A program made the position numbers and the translations under genes. Of a stretch of 64,000 nt of DNA, positions 57,178-64,000 are shown one piece after another (positions within the stretch are counted from its first letter, which is position 1; each line of letters begins with the position of its first letter). The notes beneath the pieces are model-generated. The model was not told the DNA's origin and did not search any database. It saw only the letters and a list, made by a program, of their open reading frames with translations. The stretch is from assembly GCA_963930645.1 (NCBI GenBank), contig OZ005649.1:78057626-78121625 (forward strand), in the 5' to 3' direction. The stretch is from Salticus scenicus (lineage: Eukaryota; Arthropoda; Arachnida; Araneae; Salticidae).

Positions 57178-57840
57178 CAAAAGTCATCACTAGGGGAATA
57201 TGGGGAGCTGTGTAAATGAAATGAGATTTTTAAAAAACGCCGAACCGATATTGAAATAAAATTACCTTTTAATTTCTTATGGAATAGAAGGCTGATTTTT
57301 ACCAACTATGTGAAAAAATGCCAGAGCCGGGAATCGAACCCCGGGCTTTCAGCTTAACGCGCGGATGCTCTAACAACTGAGCTACCCTGGTCGATAACCA
57401 GCTCGGCACTTCTCACATAATTTACGTTGACAAGGTCACCGAGTCTGCATTAAAGCAGCTATATCAAGTGACAAAGTTGATTTGGCCGTTTGGAGTTATG
57501 CCAATTTCAAATTTGTATAAACTTTGTAATTACATAAACTGTGATCTGTGATAAAGTTTCTTTATCTGCAATTTCATCTACAGAGGATTTGCTCAGTCTT
57601 CGCCTCAAATGGACCAGTAATTTCGAGTAAATTTATTTCAGTAGTGATTCTGCGTTTTTTAGAATTCTCATTTCTTTTACACAGTTTCCCTAGCGGTGAC
57701 ATTTGGAACTAATATTTTTTTTAGTGCAATCCTTCGCCCCCCATCTTCTTAAATCCTCCTACAAAATTTGGCGCCATTCGCGCAATTATTTCACTCTACA
57801 GAACACTGTAAACACTGTCAGTTTAATCATGACCACCCTG
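57030..57840. mobile_element. Long-TIR element carrying a tRNA-like core
   Basis: The ends CAGGGTGGCCATAATTAAAG and, inverted, CAGGGTGGTCATGATTAAAC are flanked by TA (57028-57029, 57841-57842). The inverted arms run about 240 bases: GCGAATGGCGCCAAATTTTG, CGAAGGATT.CACTAA, a (TA)n tract only in the left arm, then CTAGGG.AA, CTGTGTAAA.GAAATGAGA and AAAAAACGC.GAA. The unique centre (about 57275-57600) includes the tRNA-like sequence at 57319-57391. No transposase frame is present. It sits at the left edge of the 57845-58195 duplication. Confidence 0.82.
57319..57391 (-). tRNA. tRNA-like sequence (Asn anticodon GTT), probably a pseudogene
   Basis: The 73-nt minus-strand sequence folds as a cloverleaf. 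Acceptor ACCAGGG/CTCTGGC pairs six of seven positions (one G-T); the D stem GCTC/GAGC is perfect; anticodon stem TCCGC/GCTGA has one mismatch; T stem CGGGG/CCCGG has one mismatch. Box A (TAGCTCAGTTG) and box B (GGTTCGATTCC) are intact. The anticodon loop GCGTTAA gives GTT, but position 33 is C instead of the invariant T. TTTTTT follows one base after the 3' end, as a Pol III terminator would. The C33, mismatches and location inside an inverted-repeat element suggest a tRNA-derived sequence and not a translation-competent gene. Confidence 0.55.
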
Positions 57841-57844
57841 TATA

Positions 57845-58195
57845 TAATTAAAAATGAATTTAAATAATTTTAATGTATTGAGACTAATATATTAAGTTAA
57901 AAATTAAGGATTTCATCGTGAAACAAAATATTTGTCAAGAAATGTGTCTAGTTGTAAAATGTGCATTTAAATTAAAGGAAAAAAAATGTCGTATAAAATT
58001 TCTAGTTACATTAATGGGACACAAAACATTTTTCCATTACTATTTTAAAAACTTATAAATTTTTCAGGAAAACAAATATTTTTAAGATAATATAGTAATT
58101 TTACAGACGCATTTGTACGTAATCAAGGTAACTATTTCTGCAATTTTAGTGTATTACAGAACTTTTCATAATATTTTCATAAATATCACCATTTT
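57845..58195. repeat. Segmental duplication, partner of 55810-56190
   Basis: Diverged copy in the same orientation, immediately right of the tRNA-bearing element. Confidence 0.75.
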
Positions 58196-59288
58196 CCTCA
58201 ATATTTTCATTAAAAAATAAATAAATAAATAAATACATAAAATTACGAGTTCATTTTCTTTTCGACATAGAAATAAATACATTTAATCAAACGTAAACTT
58301 TGAAAAATTGTAAAAAATTAAATTATAAATCTCACAAAAATTGAAATCACTTTAAAATTTTCTACACATTGATAAAGTGCTAATGTAGTTCTATAGATAT
58401 AAGATGCAACAGAAAATTTTAAAACATGGTATATAAAAAGTTTTTTTTTAAATCTTATAATTATTTATTATTTTGTTGTCATTTCGGCGATGAATTGATA
58501 GAGGTACCGCAAATGCATAAGTAAACAGTCTGGCGAGAAACATCCGAGCTATTTCAGTGTCAAATTTCAAATTCCGCCAAGAGGGTCAAGCTGTTTCAAT
58601 GGTAGCGGGTAAAGACTGCTAGAACAAAATAAAATAAAATAAAAGGTATCTCACCAACATGGTGGCAAAACTTAAAAGTCGCCATAGGAGCCCTTTATTA
58701 AAAGCTGCCTTGCTTGGGAAAAAAGGAAAACTGGGTCGTCAAACATGAATTTTTTTTTTAACTTTTCTTTGAATGATGTGGTTTAACTATCATTAGCGTT
58801 TCATCCCACAAATCTAATAATAATTTGGCTTCAGGTGAATCAAAATATTAATTGGATGTTGAAACTGGTATAAGACTTATAAACTTCAACTTTTGAAAGT
58901 AAATAATAATAATAAATAATAATAATAATAATAAATAATAATAAATTTATAGTTAGATCGAAGTTAAATTAAATAAAAAAAGAGTAGAATCGCTTGTGCT
59001 CGCATAGCAATTCTCTATAGTTTTAACACGAGAAATTATTTATTCTGTAGATATTACGTCTATAAAATTCAAAAATTCAAATTATATAACAAAATGCAAC
59101 CAACATCGTTGCTTCTTTTATTCTATTCTATTTCTTAAAACAATTTTTATAGATGCCACACGCACCACAAACTTTAAATTTTACATCTACTTCTTAAGAT
59201 AGCACGCGATCATGTTTAATATAAAAATTAAATCATTAAATTCTTTTTTTTTTTTACTTATTTTTATTTATTTTGCAAAAAAAAGAAA

Positions 59289-59329
<41 letters not shown>

Positions 59330-59564
59330 GTATGTATATCTTGCGCAAAAAAAAAAGAAAAAAAAAATGTATTTGATGAAATTCTGGCAAAATCAGAATT
59401 TAGTTTAGGACGGATGACTATTAGTTTTTTTTTTTTTTTTCAATAACAACATCGTTTTCAAATTATTCAATTATATTTTCGATAAATGTACAACTATCGA
59501 AAAATGACACCGCAAAAATCCCAGATTGAGACTAATAATCCTCAGTCCCCCCCCCCCCCCCCCC

Positions 59565-59596
<32 letters not shown>

Positions 59597-60029
59597 CTTT
59601 CTAATTTATAACATGCAAAGATAAAATAAACTAGTGCAAAGCCAGAAATTCAGCTAAAAAACTAACATAGATAACAAGAAATGTTGAAAGCGATTGCGAT
59701 TTATTAGAAAGATATATGAAGTATTATTGGCAGATCTTCATTAAGCAAGGTATTGAGTTCCCAATAATTAATAACGGCAGAGAATTTTGAATTCGAGTCA
59801 GGGAAAAGGTTGCTTTGAAAAATATACCGAAAAAAGTATGTTTTCTCTTTTGGATGCACGGAGGAGTATTTAATTAAGTTAATATTTATAAATATTATCC
59901 AATGAAATGTTTGCAATATATGATTTTAAAATTGTATAAAATCTTATAGCTTTAATTCAAATTACTTTACATTCCTCATATAAAAGCTTAATAATTCAAC
60001 TTATTTTTCATTATAGCAGACTGAGAAAA
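58196..60029. other. No gene recognised
   Basis: AT-rich, with (AAT)n around 58904-58945, (TA)n palindromic tracts at 59289-59340 and a C17-A35 composite run at 59547-59592. Positions 58500-58740 are less AT-biased without identifiable content. Confidence 0.55.
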
Positions 60030-60510
60030 ATATATAAATACCGCCTTTCTCTGAAACGAATAAAAAGTCATATTATAAATCCCTAAAATAGAAATGTAGA
60101 TTTCAGTGTTATGTGTGTAAGGTAAATGAATAAATTGAATAGACATATAGAATTTCTAGTCTATCTAGTCTTTCTAGTTTTCTTGATGATGAAACGATAT
60201 GATGATTGTTATAAATATTATGAATATTAGGAAGCGAGAAAGTCACGTTTGATTTCCTAAAATTGGGTTGTAAACCAAAATTTTAGTTACTGAAACTGAT
60301 CTCTTGTGCTCTCACTTATTTGCAGAGATTTTTAAATAAATTTAACAACGACAATGTAGGAAAGCTTTTCAGAATTCTTCTAGGCATTTCTAGAATTTGC
60401 TAGCAAAGGGAACTAGAATTTATGAGGATGACGTGGAATTATTTTTAATAAATCCACATTTTTTTTTTCTAGATGTCAGTCACAGATATCTTTCAGTGCA
60501 ATAATAAAAT
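60030..60510. repeat. Segmental duplication, partner of 30590-31015
   Basis: Same block order and orientation as the partner 29.5 kb to the left. The partner's 84-codon frame is not preserved here. Confidence 0.75.
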
Positions 60511-60984
60511 TTATACAACAGTTTATTATTAAATGAATAGTTCTTTACACTTTTAATTTTTTCATTTACCATCTCAACAAAAATATTTATACTTATAGAT
60601 TTGTGATGTCGTGGAATGTTTAAAACATTTCAGAAAATTTTTAATCAGAAAATATAATATAATTTATACAAACTTATAGAAACCAATGCAAATAATTTCA
60701 AACTTAAATAAAGTATTCTGCATTCGCTTATTTGCGTCTAATAAACTCAGAAGATATCACTTAAATCACATAATATTACATTTCTAAATAAAATGAATAG
60801 TTCATTTTGTCCCAGGGAAAGTTTCAAATTTAACTTTCAATCCTTTGAAATTTTATACCAAGACAATTGAGTATACTTACTTATTTTATAAAGAAAAGGA
60901 TTACTTTTAAACCACTTCTAATCTATTTGTTGTTTTATCAAGATGAAAAGAATTTTTAACCTCATGTTTCTTTACGTATATTTC
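60511..60984. other. AT-rich spacer
   Basis: No coding or repeat signal was seen. Confidence 0.55.
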
Positions 60985-61590
60985 TCAAATTCACTTCAAA
61001 GAATTATTTGTTAGAGAAAAACTAAATGACCCTTTTCTTGTGAAAAAGTTACAGTCATAGGAAAAAATATTAGGGCATATATCTTTTTATACGACGATAT
61101 ATTCAGTTCTTTTAAGTAATTAAGATTTTTACACTTGCAGATGAAACTTGTTAATAATAACAGTCGAATCCTCTTCTAATTATTCAAATTCCCTGTAACG
61201 TATTATTTATTATAGAAAAAATAAATGATTGTTTTGTGGGATATTAGTTACAGTTATAGGAGGGAAATATTAGGGTATATATATTATTTTACGTCATGAT
61301 ATAGTCAACACTTTCAAACAATAAATGCTTTATCATTTGTAGACGAAACTTCTAATAATAGCAGTGGAATCTTCTTTTTAATTATTCAAATTCACTTTAA
61401 ATTGTTATTTTCCAAAGAAGAAATAAATGACCGATTTTCTGAAAAACTTACTATGCATGGGGAAAATGTTATGGTATTTGTATTTTTTTACACAATGATA
61501 TATTCATTTCTTTCAAATAATTAATGGTTTATTATTTGCAGATAAACCTTCTTAATAACAGAAGTTGATTCTTCTTTTAATTATGATGTA
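60985..61590. repeat. Tandem array, three ~202-bp units
   Basis: Units begin near 60985, 61187 and 61389 with AATTC.CT.....A..TTATT followed by AAATAAATGA. Each carries TTA..GTCATAGG/TTACAGTTATAGG-type and AAATATTAGGG(C/T)ATAT blocks, A..ATATATTCA..TCTTT, TTTGCAGA(T/C)GAAAC and a TCTTCTTTTAATTAT-type end. The copies are moderately diverged. Confidence 0.8.
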
Positions 61591-62099
61591 GCCTAAATAT
61601 ATATTTTTTTATTGTACAAAAAAAAAAAAGCATCTTTTAATTAGAAATTGTTTAATTACTTTTTAGCTAGTTGAAGTTTTCTGTAGCTATAAATACTGAG
61701 GTGAATGTAATGGAACATGCACTAACTGTGTATGATGCTATAGTAAAAACATCCATAAAAAATAAAGGGAATAATACTAACATACAGGACGTATTGTTGT
61801 TCAATTCAAACTTATTATTCAATAATAATAATAATAACAATAACAACGACAGCAATAATAATAATATTTCATTATTACACTGATGAAACACTAGGAAGGA
61901 AGACTTTAATTTATCGAATACTTATACTGCTGAAAACAATTAAGAGGCATTATAAGTCTTATATAAAATAACTGTGTAAGCGATTTTTTTTCTTTTTCCT
62001 TTTTCCTTTTTTCATTCTTTATTCTTTCTTTCTTTCTTTCTTTTTTTTTCTTTTTCCAGGAAAGAAATTACACAAATACAAATTTTTCTTATTTTTAAA
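61591..62099. other. Simple-sequence stretch
   Basis: It contains an imperfect (AAT)n at 61820-61865 and a (TTTC)n/(CTTT)n tract at about 61987-62055. Both strands are open across the AAT tract only because of the repeat. Confidence 0.6.
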
Positions 62100-62214
62100 C
62101 TTCGAACTATACAAATTTTGAATTTGACGTGAAAAACGACACCATAGAGGCAGCGTATAAAATTTGGTTTTCCACTTAACGGAATACGAAGCGGAAAAGA
62201 ATGATCGAGATTCA

Positions 62215-63035
62215 GTAAGTGCGTTTTTTCTATGAGTTCTACGTCTCAACAAAGTCATTTAACCGATTCTGGAGGTTTGAGAATTATTTGTCCGTTAGAG
62301 GAGAAATAAACTGAAGCTGAATTAGTAGAAGCTACTGGAGTTTCACATAGTGTGATTTACAGGATCTCAAACCGTTTTCTGGGGACTAGAAGAGGAGGCT
62401 GACGATCAGGGCAAAGTCTTACAAGGAAACATTCAAAAGGTGTCGTCCTCAAAAAATATTGAAAAAAAAAAAAAGAAATATATATATATATATGTGATTC
62501 TACTCTTCATAAAACACCAGAAAGTGAAAAAAATATCGACTGAAATGAATTACAGCGACCCCAAAAAATATCAAAATTAAGCATTTTTAGCGATTTAGCG
62601 CTGCTAGGTGGTAAGTTCGCTAGTACCGAGATTACCGTGTACCAATAAAACCACGTTTTGCTTCTCCGCCATGCACTCAAAATCAATCGCCTAACAGTGT
62701 GAAATCGCCAAATATGCTTAATTTTGATAATTTTTTGTGGTCTCTGTAATTCATTTCAGCGGATAATTTTTTCACACTTTGGTGTTTCACGAAGAGTAGA
62801 ATCACATATATTTTTTTCAATATTTATTGAAGACGTCACCTTTTGAATGTTTCCTTGTTAGACGTGCAACAACGACCAATGAAGATCGATATTTAACGCT
62901 AACTGCTCGGAGACACAGAAAAATTAGTGCCACTGTGTTCAATAACAACTGCCTTTGCCTACTGGCACAATAGTTTCGACACAAACTGTCCGAAACAGGC
63001 TCCACGCTGTAGCAATAGGTTTGAATATCTCGGCG
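62215..63035 (+). pseudogene. Tc1-like transposase 5' part, plus strand, split by a MITE
   Basis: From about 62250 the plus strand gives an N-terminal helix-turn-helix region (EATGVSHSVIYRISNRFLG) with stops at 62308 and 62399. The frame is interrupted at 62421 by the 436-bp MITE and resumes exactly at 62861 with TNEDRYLTLTARRHRKISAT, then IVSTQTVRNRLHAV near 62970-63012. The sequence then ends without any catalytic domain. The minus-strand copy has the same blocks in the same order. Confidence 0.7.
62422..62857. mobile_element. PIF/Harbinger-like MITE inside the Tc1 relic
   Basis: The element begins CAAGGAAACATTCAAAAGGT and ends with its inverse; TTA occurs on both sides (62419-62421, 62858-62860). 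The arms, about 165 bases, also share TCAA.AAATATTGAAAAAAA, ATATGTGATTCTACTCTTC, AAACACCA, GCTGAAATGAATTACAG and TATCAAAATTAAGCAT. A TTA duplication is the PIF/Harbinger pattern. Removing the element with one TTA makes the interrupted Tc1 frame continuous, which fixes the borders. There is no coding capacity. Confidence 0.85.
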
Positions 63036-63039
63036 AGCG

Positions 63040-63720
63040 GTAAGTGTGCCATTTCGAATGACGTGGAAATCTGTGCACCCATGAATGGAGTTGTTAGTAG
63101 AGACCTCCACCGCTAAATCAACACGTCTGTGCACGGATGCAGGGTTGTTTCTAGGGCCAAGTTCCCTCCAGATGAAAATACGTCTATTATCAGAATGAAC
63201 CGCAAAACGGGACTCGCCGAAGGAAAAAGCATTGCGCAATTAATTTTTTCTGCAGCTGACAAGCTCTGTTGCCCACTCCTGCAGGCGCAACGTTGTCGTT
63301 CTCTTAATGTAACATATAGCATTGGTTTGTCAGCCTACAGACATACAGCATAGAGTCGGCTTAGGACAATTTGAGTCGAAACTATGCTGCCAGCAGCCGA
63401 GCGAATGTGTTGTTCATTCGCTATGACATTCATATTTCGGTGCCTCTGAGCTATTAGCGTTAAATATAGATCTTCATTGGGAGTTGTTACACATCTACGA
63501 CCTTGTTCTAATTTTTAGCCTGTTCTCCTCGTTTCCGAAAACCCGTTCCAGATCCGGAAAATCACACTTTGTGAAACTATAATGGCTTCTGGTACTCCAG
63601 CTTGTGTTTGGATCCTTGTAACCGACCAAGAACTTTCCAAGCTTCTGAATTGATCAAATGACTTTTTTGAGACATTGCAATTATCGAAACAATGCATTTA
63701 CTAAATGTCGATTATTCTTT
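63040..63720 (-). pseudogene. Tc1-like transposase, minus strand, broken
   Basis: An N-terminal piece (63515-63667) gives SKKSFDQFRSLESSWSVTRI and SQSVIFRIWNGFSETRRTG, a helix-turn-helix DNA-binding segment. Then come TPNEDLYLTLIAQRHRN near 63480-63430, and a frame from 63239 with SFGESRFAVHSDNRRIFIWR, the conserved start of the DDE catalytic domain (D-E-S-R-F normally; here GES), and DFHVIRNGTLTARR near 63085-63045. It is truncated at the junction with the facing copy. Stops and frameshifts lie between the blocks, and replacement of the catalytic Asp by Gly would itself inactivate it. Confidence 0.8.
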
Positions 63721-63830
63721 TCCACTTTTTTTTTCGCATTAATTTAAAAGCCTAATTTAAATCGCTGCCGCTAAACTGTCTTGAAAATTGGAAAAATTTG
63801 CATTTGTGTCTTTTTTATTCAAATTTCTCC

Positions 63831-63893
63831 GAAATTTTTTTTGCGAAAGACATACAATATCATTTAATTTTTTGAGCGATTAATATATATATG

Positions 63894-63949
<56 letters not shown>

Positions 63950-64000
63950 AATAATGCATGAGCAGATTTATTGGCAATTTATGAAATTTATATTGAATAA
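63831..64000. repeat. (AT)n microsatellite at the right edge
   Basis: A long (TA)n tract spans about 63881-63944. Nothing else was seen. Confidence 0.75.

Larger units (their letters stand above)
62100..63830. mobile_element. Two Tc1-like heads in inverted, facing arrangement
   Basis: The left end read rightward and the right end read leftward are homologous from about 62100/63830 inward: GGCAGCG, GGAAAAGAAT.ATCGA.ATT, CAGTAA.TGC, GTCTCAA.AAAGTCATTT, then the transposase N-terminal coding region. The two copies meet near 63035. Neither has a complete 3' part, so this is a fold-back composite of truncated Tc1 elements. The terminal bases were not resolved. Confidence 0.65.

Noticed and set aside
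61671..61891. Overlapping open frames on both strands
   Set aside because: Both are driven by the imperfect (AAT)n tract, which encodes poly-Asn on one strand and poly-Leu on the other.
62817..63045. C-terminal part of the 140-codon minus frame as genuine transposase
   Set aside because: Beyond the RNGTLTARR block the same DNA reads better on the plus strand as a Tc1 linker (TNEDRYLTLTARRH) and then as a MITE arm; the open minus frame is coincidental there.

Overview
This is AT-rich eukaryotic DNA, with long homopolymer, (TA)n, (CA)n and (AAT)n runs, almost no long open reading frames and dense mobile-element debris. An intronless insect-type gustatory-receptor-like gene, a BEL/Pao LTR retrotransposon, mariner and Tc1 relics and many MITEs point to an arthropod. 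The repeat style suggests a chelicerate, perhaps a spider, but that is inference. No bacterial features, operons or CRISPR arrays are seen.

Layout. 0.6-1.4 kb: a decayed receptor copy (minus). 3.7-5.4 kb: a tandem array of ~470-bp units. 6.1-6.5 kb: a frameshifted coding relic. 6.6-7.4 kb: a ~395-bp tandem duplication. 8.6-8.9 kb: a MITE with 9-bp target duplications. 10.07-16.24 kb: a complete but inactivated BEL/Pao element with both LTRs. 17-20 kb and 24-27 kb: repeats with a short AGAAAGT hairpin and local tandem arrays; a 1.7-kb hAT-type element interrupts one of two paralogous copies, so its empty site is visible in the window. 32.0-33.25 kb: mariner relic. 35.0-36.5 kb: Tc1 relic. 36.7-37.0 kb: a foldback MITE with long internal hairpins. 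37.4-38.4 kb: a broken gene of an uncharacterised, apparently transposon-associated family. 38.4-44 kb: essentially featureless.

The only convincing intact gene is a 405-codon, multi-membrane-span chemoreceptor at 46.9-48.1 kb (minus). A tandem duplication of about 4.8 kb carries a second, decayed copy at 51.7-52.2 kb, so the window holds one intact receptor and two pseudogenes: a small birth-and-death cluster. The right third is built from further segmental duplications (52.3-55.5, 55.8-58.2, 30.6/60.1 kb) into which MITEs of several target-site types (TA, TTAA, TTA) have inserted. One 811-bp element contains a 73-nt tRNA-like sequence. At 52.46-52.66 kb two near-perfect hairpins lie side by side where the paralogous locus has a simple unfolded sequence. 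At 62.1-63.8 kb two Tc1 head regions face each other, and a PIF/Harbinger-like MITE interrupts one of them.

All calls rest on reading the sequence and the translations. Family names come from recognised motifs, not from a search, and most boundaries outside clear TIR/TSD pairs are approximate.
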